Shown in pieces: positions 8,036 to 17,393 of a DNA stretch of 64,000 nucleotides. Source of the DNA: Mesorhizobium kowhaii (lineage in GTDB: Bacteria > Pseudomonadota > Alphaproteobacteria > Rhizobiales > Rhizobiaceae); NCBI RefSeq assembly GCF_003253745.1, contig NZ_MZXV01000085.1:248001-312000 (forward strand), in the 5' to 3' direction. Below the pieces are notes generated by a model. It was not told the origin of the DNA. It saw nothing but the letters and a program-made list of their open reading frames with translations, and searched no databases. The stretch's first letter is position 1, and each line of letters opens with the position of its first letter. Position numbers and translations under genes: made by a program.

Positions 8036-8464
8036 ATGGCATTTCTGGCGGGGCATTGCATGTGCGGGGCGGTCGCCTGGACATATTCCGGGCAACTCAC
8101 GCGCAATCTGGTCTGTCACTGCGCCGATTGCCAGCGCGCCACGTCCGCCCCTTTCACGGCCTTCCTGGGGATGAGGCCGGAGCATCTGACCTGGACCGGC
8201 GACATCGTGCACTACGAGAGCAGCCCCAACACATTTCGCGGTTTTTGCCCGTCCTGCGGCTCAAGGCTATATTTCCGCTCCGACAAATGGCCCACCGAGA
8301 TTCATGTTCACGCCGCCACGATGACCGATCCGGACGACTATCGGCCGGATGCGCAGGTCGTCATGCGCTCGCGAGCGAAATGGCTCGACCGGCTGCCGTC
8401 GATTCCGACCCATGACGGTTTCCAGCAAAAGCCGTCAGTCCACACACCTGCCGAGACACTTTAA
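8036..8464 (+). CDS. GFA (glutathione-dependent formaldehyde-activating-like) family protein
   Basis: A 142-residue zinc protein of the GFA/CENP-V fold. The zinc cysteines appear as GHCMCGAV (residues 7-14), CHCADCQR (residues 28-35) and CPSCGSRL (residues 71-78), in the normal family order. The prototype, Gfa of Paracoccus, was proposed to speed S-hydroxymethylglutathione formation, but most members have unknown substrates. A strong ribosome-binding site (GGAGGAAA) precedes ATG. The gene stands alone between the GST and ROK genes. Confidence 0.9.
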   Translation: MAFLAGHCMCGAVAWTYSGQLTRNLVCHCADCQRATSAPFTAFLGMRPEHLTWTGDIVHYESSPNTFRGFCPSCGSRLYFRSDKWPTEIHVHAATMTDPDDYRPDAQVVMRSRAKWLDRLPSIPTHDGFQQKPSVHTPAETL

Positions 8465-8622
8465 GGTCCCCGGGTGTGGAGCTAAGACGGCAGCGAAGCT
8501 GGCGCGGGCAGGGCCGGCATACAGTTTTCGGTGAGTTTGTTGCCGTCTCGCACAAAGTTCTCGAAACCGGCAAGCTCCTGGGCTAGAAAGGTTTTTGAGA
8601 ATGTCCCTGTGAAAACCCAGCG

Positions 8623-9894
8623 ATGAACATTACCGACGACGACAGCCCGAACGGCGCACGCAACGCAGCGTTCACGCCGCCCGGCGATGGTGCCGGCACG
8701 GAAAGGGCGGGGCGTGGGCGCAAGGCACTGCTGTCCTCCTCGATGGTCGGCTCCACCAATCGCGGGCGTGTATTGCAGGCCCTGTTCGATCTCGGGCCGA
8801 CCAGCCGCGCCGAGCTGGCGCGCCTTGCCGGCGTCAACCGCACCACCATTTCCGGCATCGTCCAGCCGCTGATCGACGATCAGGTGCTGGTCGAAAGCGA
8901 TCCCGTCCCCGCCAATCCCGGCGGCGGCAAGCCGGCGCGGCCGCTGTGGTTTTCGCCTCATGCCCGTCCGATCTGCGGCGTCCTGCTGATGCCGGACGCT
9001 GTCCATGCCTGCGTTGCGACGCTCGACGGCAAGATCGAGTCGGAGCGGAAGATCGCACTGCCCGACGGCAGGGGGCCGGTTCAGCCAATCATCGAAACGA
9101 TCGCGCAATGCGTCGGCGATACGCTGGCCAAGGCGCGGCGCACGCCCTTCGGTATTGGCGTCGGCGTCGGCGGCATGGTCGATACCGATCGCGGCTCGAT
9201 CGTTACCGTCAACCTCGCGCCGTCACTCGACCGCTACCCGCTTGCCGACGATCTCGGCCGGCGTTTCGGTCTGCCCGTCAAGCTCGACCACCATCCGCGC
9301 GCCTTGCTGGTCGGCGACCGCTGGTTTGGCGCCGGGCGTGGCGTCAGGCAGTTCGCTGTCGTCTACACCGGCGAAGTGCTGGGTGGCGCACTCTACTTCG
9401 ATGGCCATCTCTATCGTGGCACGGCTGGCGCCGGCGGCGAACTCGGCCACACCTTCGTGCAGCTCGACGGCGAGCTCTGCCGTTGTGGCAGGCGCGGCTG
9501 CTGGGACACCATCGCCACGCTGAGCTGGTTGCGGCGCGAGGCCGCGCGTGCGGCTTTGCCCGAAGCCGACCTGGTCGATTCGGCCCGCCTTGTCGACATG
9601 GCGGCGCGCCGCTTGCCGGGCGCGGCTGAATTGCTTGACCGCTACGCCCGCAACGTCGCCGTCGGCATCGCCAATCTGCAGCAGACAGTGGCACCCAACA
9701 TCTTCATCCTGCATGGCGATGTGGTGCTCGGTGGCGATCGTCTGCTCACGGCGATCGCCGACCATGTTCGCGCCATGGTTCCCTCGCGACCGGGCGGCGC
9801 GATCGAATTCATTGCCGGCGACGCCGGTGATCGCGCGGCACTTCTGGGGGCGGCCGGACTGGTGATCTCAGAGCTGCTGCAGCTCCCGATCTAG
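8623..9894 (+). CDS. ROK family transcriptional regulator
   Basis: A 423-residue NagC/XylR-type regulator. After about 40 polar residues comes a winged helix (SRAELARLAGVNRTTISGIV, residues 61-80). The ROK sugar-binding domain follows, with IGVGVGGMVD (residues 178-187) and a zinc site in GELGH (272-276) plus CRCGRRGCW (286-294). The catalytic Asp context of ROK kinases is replaced by KLDHHPRA, so it is more likely a sensor than a sugar kinase. It converges with the ABC importer operon at 9975-15278, its most likely target. Confidence 0.9.
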   Translation: MNITDDDSPNGARNAAFTPPGDGAGTERAGRGRKALLSSSMVGSTNRGRVLQALFDLGPTSRAELARLAGVNRTTISGIVQPLIDDQVLVESDPVPANPGGGKPARPLWFSPHARPICGVLLMPDAVHACVATLDGKIESERKIALPDGRGPVQPIIETIAQCVGDTLAKARRTPFGIGVGVGGMVDTDRGSIVTVNLAPSLDRYPLADDLGRRFGLPVKLDHHPRALLVGDRWFGAGRGVRQFAVVYTGEVLGGALYFDGHLYRGTAGAGGELGHTFVQLDGELCRCGRRGCWDTIATLSWLRREAARAALPEADLVDSARLVDMAARRLPGAAELLDRYARNVAVGIANLQQTVAPNIFILHGDVVLGGDRLLTAIADHVRAMVPSRPGGAIEFIAGDAGDRAALLGAAGLVISELLQLPI

Positions 9895-9904
9895 GTGACC
9901 TTGA

Positions 9905-9953
9905 AGATTGGCGAAAGCCGAGATGAGAGCCAATCTCCTCCGCAAGGGGAGAT
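9905..9953. repeat. Two-hairpin intergenic element between convergent genes
   Basis: AGATTGGC (9905-9912) pairs with GCCAATCT (9929-9936). A second small hairpin, TCTCC-n-GGAGA, follows. The element sits between the converging ROK and amidase genes and may end transcription from either side. Its first 16 bases recur at 7966. Confidence 0.55.
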
Positions 9954-9974
9954 CAGCAGCTTTGGCGCACCGCT

Positions 9975-11456
9975 CTACCGCGCAAGCCCCGGATAGTTCT
10001 GGAACCAGGGCTGGATGCGTTCGAACTGCGCTGCCATGGCCAACACACTTTCATCGGCATGCCGCCGCCCGATGATTTGCAGGCCGACGGGCAGGCCCTG
10101 CGGGGTCAGGCCCGCCGGGACCGAGATCGCCGGGTGGCCGGTGTAGTTTATCGGGTAGGTCATGCACCAGCCGATCAGCGGATCGACCGCCTCGCCATTG
10201 ATCGAGGTCGGCCCGATCGTGTTGCCGTCGGTGGCATTCTTGACAGGCGGAATGGCCAGCGTCGGCGAGACGATCAGGTCATGGGTCTCGAACACATTTT
10301 CGAGCCCATCATGGACGCCGGTGCGCAACAGACCGTCGAGGGCGTGCTCGACGGCGGACACCTTGTAGGCGCCCTCCAGCATGGCCAGGAATTGCGGAGT
10401 GAGCACCGCGGCGTGTTCGCCCATCAGGTCGATGCCTTCCTGTTTCCAATACACGGCGATCGCCGCATAGTGGATCGAGATCGTGCGCACCCACAGCGCC
10501 GCAAGTTCCTTGTGATCGGCCTTGAAATCGAGCTCGACCTCATCGACCGCAATGCCATTGTCCCGCATGGTTTCGACCGCGGCCGCAATCACGCTCGCGA
10601 CCTGCGGGTCGACGGGGAAATTACCGAGGCGCGGGCTGTAGGCGACACGCAGCGGACGTGTCTGCTCACCGGCGGCGGCGACATAGTCGACACCATCGTC
10701 CGGCAGGCTGAGCGGGTCTCGGCTGTGCGGGCCGGCCATGATGCCGGTCATCAGCGCTGCGTCGGCAACGGTGCGGGCCAGCGGTCCGATATGGACGAGC
10801 GGATGTCCCCACAGGAACCCGTCCGGGCGCGTCACTGAAGGAATACGGCCGAAGGAGGGTTTGAAGCCGACAGTGCCGCTGAACGAAGCAGGGATGCGCA
10901 CCGAGCCGCCACCATCGGTACCTTGCGCCAGCGCCGCCATGCCGTCGGCAACCGCTGCGGCACTGCCGCCCGACGAGCCACCCGAATTGTAGCCGATTGC
11001 GAAGGGTGTGCTGGTCGGCCCGAAGCGCAGATTGTCGGTGATGCCCTTGTGGCCGAACTCCGGCGTGTTGGTCTTGCCGAGCACGATGGCCCCGGCATCC
11101 AACAGGCGTTCGACCGCCGCTGCACTGGTTTTCGGCACCCGGTTCATGACCGCCCGCGACGCCATCGATGTCGGCACGCCGGCGACGTCGTCGAGATCCT
11201 TTATGCCGACCGGCACGCCATGCAGCGGCCCCAGCGGCACGCCGGCCATCACCTCCTTTTCGGCGACGCGCGCGGCATCCATCGCTTCGTCGCCGAGCAC
11301 CAGAGTATAGGCGTTGACGACCGGATTGCGCGCCTCGATGCGGCGCAGATACGCCTCGGTCACTTCGACCGGTGACAGGTCGCGGCGCCGGATGCGCTGG
11401 GCCAGTTCCGTGGCTGGCAGGAAACAAAGCTGCGTTGCGTCGTCTGCAGAAGTCAT
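9975..11456 (-). CDS. Amidase signature family protein
   Basis: A 493-residue amidase. The Ser-cisSer-Lys triad is visible: Lys86 in GVPVGIKDL, Ser161 in GGSSGGS, and Ser185 in GTDGGGSVRIPA, with the normal 24-residue spacing between the serines. Such enzymes hydrolyse amides to acid plus ammonia in the cytoplasm. The ATG at 11456 is chosen because the frame upstream runs into the cyclase gene. It lies 13 bases after that gene and is last in an operon with an ABC importer, so it probably acts on the imported compound. The substrate is unknown. Confidence 0.92.
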   Translation of the reverse strand: MTSADDATQLCFLPATELAQRIRRRDLSPVEVTEAYLRRIEARNPVVNAYTLVLGDEAMDAARVAEKEVMAGVPLGPLHGVPVGIKDLDDVAGVPTSMASRAVMNRVPKTSAAAVERLLDAGAIVLGKTNTPEFGHKGITDNLRFGPTSTPFAIGYNSGGSSGGSAAAVADGMAALAQGTDGGGSVRIPASFSGTVGFKPSFGRIPSVTRPDGFLWGHPLVHIGPLARTVADAALMTGIMAGPHSRDPLSLPDDGVDYVAAAGEQTRPLRVAYSPRLGNFPVDPQVASVIAAAVETMRDNGIAVDEVELDFKADHKELAALWVRTISIHYAAIAVYWKQEGIDLMGEHAAVLTPQFLAMLEGAYKVSAVEHALDGLLRTGVHDGLENVFETHDLIVSPTLAIPPVKNATDGNTIGPTSINGEAVDPLIGWCMTYPINYTGHPAISVPAGLTPQGLPVGLQIIGRRHADESVLAMAAQFERIQPWFQNYPGLAR

Positions 11457-11469
11457 GAAGCCATTCCGT

Positions 11470-12425
11470 CTATTTGATGAACACTGGATTTGCCGAGCCG
11501 CCGGTGCCCTTGCTGACCTTGGCTGGGCTGGCACAGTAGAAACCTTCGTAGCGACGATCCGCTGCGCAATCGGCGGCCAGGACATCGAGCGACGCCATTT
11601 CGGTGAAGACGACGCCGAGATTGCGCATCAGTGCGGCGTGCAGCACCAGCATCAGGCCGCTCCCTGGCTCGTAGGTGGTTTCGTTGGCCAGCGTGTCTGT
11701 AACTAGGCTCGGGATCTGCATCTCGTCGAACCACCGCACGAGATCGAGGCTGAAGGTCAGCCCGGGCTCCCAATAATTTTCGCCGATGCTCTCGCGTCCA
11801 GCCGCCAGCGCGCCGACCCAGCCGGTGCGGATGAGAAGGATGCTGCGCGGCAGGATCTCGACGGCTTGTGCCCGCGCGCACTCCATCAGGTCGTGATGGG
11901 TGAAGGTCTCGGCACGGTCCAGCGCCGGCTTGCCGCGGAAGCGGGCGATGTCGAGCAGCACGCCGCGGCCGACGATGCCGCGCTCGGCGATCGGCATGAT
12001 ACCGGCCTTGGTCATGCCGCCATTGGTGCTGGACGCCGCAAAGCCGTTCCATAGCGTGTCGTCGAACCACATGTGGCCGAGCGCGTCGCAATGCGTTCCG
12101 GCCTGCGCGAAGCCGGTGACATAGTCGTCGGCGAATTCGAGGCCGCCGGGGAGAGGGTGCCAGTGGCCGTTCTCGAATCCGGCCTTGTCGGCGACCATGA
12201 AATGCTTCGCAGGCCAGCGGCCGGGGAACACGGCGTCGCCCTCATGCGTCGCGATCGGCACGCCGAGCGTGAAGGTGCGGCCATCCCGCACCGTCGCCAT
12301 GCCGCGTTTGACCTCTTCGGCGGTCAGGTAGTTGAGCGCGCCGACCTCGTCGTCGGCGCCCCAATGGCTCCAGCGATTGGGCGCGTCGGCCAGAAGCCGG
12401 CCTAGCGTCATCGCGTCGGTCGCGC

Positions 12426-12429
<4 letters not shown>
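11470..12429 (-). CDS. Cyclase-family metal-dependent hydrolase
   Basis: A 319-residue protein of the cyclase family (PF04199), which includes bacterial kynurenine formamidase and isatin hydrolase. The metal-binding motif HxGTHxDxxxH is present in the form AGTHCDALGHMW near residues 110-121. The long form of about 320 residues is typical of uncharacterised members. It overlaps the ABC ATPase gene by ATGA and precedes the amidase. Two consecutive hydrolases suggest ring opening followed by amide cleavage of an imported compound. That order is inference. Confidence 0.88.
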
Positions 12430-13220
<791 letters not shown>

Positions 13221-13223
13221 GGC

Positions 13224-14279
13224 CTATCCCCTTCCGTAGCGCCGGCCGATGCCGCCGAGCGCCACGGCAACGACGAGCAGGCAGCCGGTGAACAGGAATT
13301 GGGTGAAAATAGGCGCGCCGATCATGGCCAGACCGTTGTTGCCGACGGCGACCGTCAGCACGCCGATCAAGGTGCCAAGGATGTGGAACTGGCCTTCTCT
13401 CAGCGCAGCCGAGCCGAGGAAGGCCGCGGAGAACGAGGTCAGCATGAAGCTGTCGCCCGCCGTTACTTGGCCGGAGCCGAGGTTCGAGGCCATCAGCACG
13501 CCGCCAATGGCAGCACAGGTGCTGGCGATGGCAAAGGCGACGATGCGGCTGCGGTCGACGGCGACGCCGGCGCGGCGCGCCGATTCCGGGCTGACGCCGA
13601 TGGCCTTGATGTGCTGACCCTGCACCGTGCGATTGAGGATCACCCACAACAGCGCCAGCACCACGGCCATGATGATGACGAGGTGCGGCACGCCTGCAAT
13701 CCGGCCGATGGCGATGTTGGTGAATTGGCGCGACTGGGTGAGCTGCAGCGGAATGCCGCCCGAATAGGCGTAGTTCAGCCCGACGACGATTGTCCCGGTG
13801 CCGAGCGTGGCAATGAAGGCATTTACGCCGATCTTGGAAACGACGATGCCGTTGACGATGCCGATGATGGTGCCAAGGCAGATGACGAGGACAATAGCGA
13901 GAGGGATCGAAAGCCCGCTGCTGCTCAGGAGCCCGACCACGAGCAGGCCGCAGAAACTCGCGACATAGCCGATGCTGAGGTCGAAATCGCCGGCGACGAG
14001 CGGCACGGTGAGGCCGGCGGCGACAATGGTGCCGATCGCCATGTCATTGATGATGTTGCGAAAATTTCCGATTGTCGCGAAGGTTGCGGGCTGCAGCGCC
14101 GAGAAGATCACAAGCATCGACGCCAGCACGATGATGGTGCCGTAGGTGCCGAGAAGGCGCATCAGCTGCGCGCGCCGGTCGCGCGCGCTGGCCGACGGAT
14201 ATCTGGCCAGCGTTGACGGCAAGGAGCTGGGTGCCTCTGCCGGAGCGGAGGTTTCGGACAAGGAATGGTCAGCGGACAT
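13224..14279 (-). CDS. Sugar-type ABC importer permease (RbsC family)
   Basis: A 351-residue inner-membrane protein with about ten hydrophobic segments. The family loop AIGVSPESARRAGVAVDR (near residues 224-241) contacts the ATPase. The N-terminal 45 residues are polar and cytoplasmic. Two ATGs are possible. The one at 14279 has GAGAG six bases upstream and is preferred; the other (14291) would add four residues. It sits between the binding-protein and ATPase genes. Confidence 0.9.
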   Translation of the reverse strand: MSADHSLSETSAPAEAPSSLPSTLARYPSASARDRRAQLMRLLGTYGTIIVLASMLVIFSALQPATFATIGNFRNIINDMAIGTIVAAGLTVPLVAGDFDLSIGYVASFCGLLVVGLLSSSGLSIPLAIVLVICLGTIIGIVNGIVVSKIGVNAFIATLGTGTIVVGLNYAYSGGIPLQLTQSRQFTNIAIGRIAGVPHLVIIMAVVLALLWVILNRTVQGQHIKAIGVSPESARRAGVAVDRSRIVAFAIASTCAAIGGVLMASNLGSGQVTAGDSFMLTSFSAAFLGSAALREGQFHILGTLIGVLTVAVGNNGLAMIGAPIFTQFLFTGCLLVVAVALGGIGRRYGRG

Positions 14280-14345
14280 GGTGACTCTCATGAAGGGTAA
14301 CCGGTGCGGCCGGGCAAGCCCGGCCGCACCCTCGATCCGCAGAGC

Positions 14346-15278
14346 TTACTGCGGATTGTCCTTCATGAACTGGTCGACATTCTCCTTGGTGACCAGCGTA
14401 TAGCCCGGCACGAAGGATTTTGGCTTCCACTGGTCGCCAGCCGACAGGATGTCGGGGATCTGGTCGACAAGCATCTTGCCGGCTGACGTCAGGTCGACGC
14501 CGAGCGTGGCGGTCATGGTTCCGTCCTTGACCGCCTGGACAGCGGGCGCCGTGGCGTTGAAGGAATAGACCTTCACGTCGTTGCGGCCGTTCTGCTTCAG
14601 CGCCGCGATCGCCCCCATGGCATTGTCGTCATAGCAGTTGAAGATCGCGAACGGTCCCTTGGCATTGGCATTGGCGGCGAGCCAGGCGCTGGTCGCGGCC
14701 TGCGAGGATTCGGCCGCGCCCGGAATGCTGATCTCGTGCGACGTCGCCTTGAGCCCTGGATTGGCCTTCACCGCCGCATCGAAGGCGTCGGCCCGCTCCC
14801 GGCACGGAATGCCGGGATGATAGGTGAGGTCGAGCACGGTGCCGGCGTTTCCGATATCGTTCAGCATCAGGTCGATCAGCGGCGGTGCGGCACCTGTGCT
14901 GGCCGAAAGCGCGATGCCGTCGGCCATGCCGCCGCCGGCCGAAAGCACCGGGATGTTTGCATCCGCCGCCGCCTGCAGTCCGGCCGCCAGCCCGGTCGAG
15001 TCGAACACCGTGACGATGATAGCGTTCACCTTCTTGGTCGCCAGCTGCTTGATCGAGGTGATCGCCTGCGACGGATCACCGTTGGCATTGAGCGTTTCCA
15101 CCGCCCAGCCCTTGGATTGGGCTTCCTTGGTCATGGTGTCGACCATCTGGTTGGTGTCGACGTCGGAAGTCGAGAACGTGATGATGCCGATCGTCAGCTT
15201 GTCATCGGCGGCAAGCGCTGCCGGCGCGAAGGATGCCGCGACGAGCGCCGCGGTCGAGATTTTTTGAAAGCGGTTCAC
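14346..15278 (-). CDS. Periplasmic sugar-type substrate-binding protein
   Basis: A 310-residue type-I periplasmic binding protein of the RbsB family. The signal peptide (MNRFQKISTAALVAASFAPA) is cleaved after ALA near residue 23. The fold is shown by LTIGIITFSTSD and the repeated IIVTVFDSTG and IPVLSAGGG segments that line the ligand pocket. It is the first gene of the operon and has its own recognisable promoter. Homologues bind pentoses, hexoses, polyols or autoinducer-2. The hydrolases in the operon make a plain sugar less certain here. Confidence 0.92.
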   Translation of the reverse strand: MNRFQKISTAALVAASFAPAALAADDKLTIGIITFSTSDVDTNQMVDTMTKEAQSKGWAVETLNANGDPSQAITSIKQLATKKVNAIIVTVFDSTGLAAGLQAAADANIPVLSAGGGMADGIALSASTGAAPPLIDLMLNDIGNAGTVLDLTYHPGIPCRERADAFDAAVKANPGLKATSHEISIPGAAESSQAATSAWLAANANAKGPFAIFNCYDDNAMGAIAALKQNGRNDVKVYSFNATAPAVQAVKDGTMTATLGVDLTSAGKMLVDQIPDILSAGDQWKPKSFVPGYTLVTKENVDQFMKDNPQ

Positions 15279-15394
15279 TGTGCATATCCCCTGTTGACGG
15301 AGTGTTCCGGCTCACATCCTGACCGTACGTCGGCCTCAGATCCTGGGGCGCTGAATCACAGGTGGTTCTGTTTGTTCGTGCGAGCCACGTACTA

Positions 15395-15424
15395 ACTATA
15401 GGCACAAGCCCTCATGCCGTGCAA
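15395..15424 (-). promoter_or_regulatory. Sigma-70-type promoter of importer operon
   Basis: On the minus strand TTGCAC (15419-15424) and TATAGT (15395-15400) are 18 bases apart. The start codon lies about 115 bases downstream, leaving room for a regulator site in the leader. Confidence 0.6.
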
Positions 15425-15505
15425 CGGCAAATTTTGAGACGCATCCAGAGGGGATATTTATGCAGGCCGTGCAACGCGACAGGCAGGCGAGCGATGCCGC
15501 CGAAC

Positions 15506-15540
15506 ACAAAAAAAGCCGGGCGCGAGGCCCGGCTTTTTCG
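15506..15540 (-). terminator. Rho-independent terminator
   Basis: AGCCGGGC and GCCCGGCT form a stem with a four-base loop, with T runs on both sides. It follows the outer-membrane protein gene on the minus strand. Confidence 0.85.
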
Positions 15541-15558
15541 TGTCGTGGCTTGAACGAC

Positions 15559-16215
15559 TTAGAACTTCATACCGACGCCGAAGGTAACGCGGTTGTCGGT
15601 GGCCTTGACCTTGCCGATACCATTGAAGTCCTTGCTGCCGAAGTCAGTGTAACGGTACTCGACGCGGCCGAAGACATTGTCGGTCAGCTTGATGTCGGTG
15701 CCAAGACCGGCGGTCCAGCCGACCATGGTGGCGGTATCGCTTGCGCCAAGGACACTGTCTTCCACCTTCAGGCTTCTGCCGGCGAGACCGCCGGTGCCAT
15801 AAAGCAGGATTTCCGGGGTCACGGCGTAGCCAAGACGGGCACGCAGCGAACCTTCGAAGCCGGCCTTGGAGTCGATGCCGTTATCGTCGCCCTTGACGCC
15901 GTTGTAGCCGAGTTCGGCTTCAGCACCGTAGACGAAGTTCTCCTGCTGCCACTGGTAGCCGCCGAAGACACTGCCGACGAAACCCTTGGTATCGGTTTCA
16001 ACGTCGAAGTCCTTTTCCTTGGTACGGCCGCTGAAGCCATAGCCAACATTGAGACCGGCATAGGGGCCGGCCCAGGACGCGACAGGCAATTCAGCAACCG
16101 GGGCGGGTGCCGGCGGCTCTTCCTGGACGACGTCCGCGGCATAGGCAGTTCCGCTGAGGGCGAAGAGCCCGAGTGCCACGGCCAGCGGCCGTGCGAATTT
16201 GAGATTGGCTTGCAT
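15559..16215 (-). CDS. Outer-membrane beta-barrel protein, Omp25/RopB-like
   Basis: A 218-residue outer-membrane protein. The signal peptide ends near residue 26 (SGTAYA). A Pro/Ala/Glu-rich linker then leads to WAGPYAGLNVGYGFSGR, the standard first strand of rhizobial Omp25-like porins. Alternating hydrophobic strands follow, including FVYGAEAELGYNG and VFGRVEYRYTDFG, and the chain ends in a terminal Phe (VGMKF), the barrel-assembly signal. An excellent ribosome-binding site (TAAGGAG) precedes ATG. Homologues are abundant structural proteins of the envelope. Confidence 0.92.
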   Translation of the reverse strand: MQANLKFARPLAVALGLFALSGTAYAADVVQEEPPAPAPVAELPVASWAGPYAGLNVGYGFSGRTKEKDFDVETDTKGFVGSVFGGYQWQQENFVYGAEAELGYNGVKGDDNGIDSKAGFEGSLRARLGYAVTPEILLYGTGGLAGRSLKVEDSVLGASDTATMVGWTAGLGTDIKLTDNVFGRVEYRYTDFGSKDFNGIGKVKATDNRVTFGVGMKF

Positions 16216-16628
16216 TGTTCTTTACTCCTTAAGCCACAGGACACAGGCTTGTTTCTCACGATCGCCATCGACCCGTCCGGGGGGTGAAACGGATCTGGCG
16301 TTCGTCGGTTCCAAATGTCGTGTCAAAATGCGGCTGAAGCGAACCTGAACTTGGGTCATTCCCCGGCGCGAATGAGGCGGAAACTTGACGTTGCATCTTC
16401 GCAACAGCGAAATGGCAGGAGCAGTTTAATGCTGCGCTGCACACCGCTTGGTGCAAGGAGTCCAGCGTCCTATATTGCGATCGGGCGGCTCCTAGTCCAG
16501 GACGAGTCGGAATGCCCAATCGGTGGGTTCGCCACAATGCTGCCCAAGGTGCGAACGCCATTTAACGCCTGCCAGGCCATATTTCGCCGGCATCGTGTTT
16601 TCGGGCCGAAATTGAGGATTGACACCAT
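16216..16628. other. Divergent intergenic region
   Basis: About 410 bases between the leftward barrel gene and the rightward SDR gene. It must hold both promoters, but no strong -35/-10 pair stood out. The open frames across it on both strands have no ribosome-binding site and look accidental. Confidence 0.5.
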
Positions 16629-17393
16629 ATGAGCAAAGCCACTGCCACGGCGCTGGTGACGGGCGGGGCGAAACGGATCGGCAAAGCGATCGTCGAGGAT
16701 CTCGCCGCCCATGGTTTTGCCGTAGCCATCCATTGCAATCGTTCGCGCAATGAGGCGGATGCAATGGCCGGGCTGATCAACCGGACCGGTGGCCGCGCCG
16801 CCGTGGTCGCCGCCGACTTGACCGATATGGACGCCGCCGGCGACCTCGTCGGTCAGGCGGAAGCAGCGCTCGGACCGCTCTCGCTGCTGGTCAACAATGC
16901 GTCGCTGTTCGAGGACGATTCGGTTCTGGACTTCGACTGGCGGGCTTGGGATCGGCACTTTGCCGTGCATGTGAAGGCGCCGGCGCTCCTGGCGCGGAAC
17001 TTCACCCGGGCGTTGCCGCCGGGGCAGGAGGGCCTGATCGTCAACATCATCGATCAGCGCGTCTGGCGGCCGACGCCGCGCTATTTCTCCTATGCGCTGT
17101 CCAAGTCGACGCTGTGGACGGCCACGCAGATGATGGCGCAAGCGCTCGGTCCCCGCATCCGCGTCAATGCCATTGGCCCGGGGCCGACCCTGAAGAATGC
17201 TCGCCAGGACGACGGCGATTTTGCCGCGCAGGTCGAAGGTTTGATCCTCAAGCGCGGCCCGGAATTGCCGGAATTCGGGGCCACCATCCGCTATCTCTGG
17301 GAAGCGCGCTCTGTCACCGGCCAGATGATCGCGCTCGATGGCGGCCAGCATCTTGCATGGCAGACGCCCGATGTGACAGGCATGGCGGAATGA
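16629..17393 (+). CDS. SDR oxidoreductase, pteridine reductase/FolM-like
   Basis: A 254-residue short-chain dehydrogenase. The NADPH motif is TGGAKRIG (residues 11-18), as in pteridine reductases, followed by IHCNRSR. The catalytic residues appear to be Tyr155 and Lys159 (YALSK). The usual Ser is replaced by Asp142, 13 residues before the Tyr, the same replacement and spacing as in Leishmania pteridine reductase PTR1. A role in reducing dihydropterin, as for FolM, is therefore likely. The stop overlaps uvrC by ATGA. Confidence 0.88.
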   Translation: MSKATATALVTGGAKRIGKAIVEDLAAHGFAVAIHCNRSRNEADAMAGLINRTGGRAAVVAADLTDMDAAGDLVGQAEAALGPLSLLVNNASLFEDDSVLDFDWRAWDRHFAVHVKAPALLARNFTRALPPGQEGLIVNIIDQRVWRPTPRYFSYALSKSTLWTATQMMAQALGPRIRVNAIGPGPTLKNARQDDGDFAAQVEGLILKRGPELPEFGATIRYLWEARSVTGQMIALDGGQHLAWQTPDVTGMAE

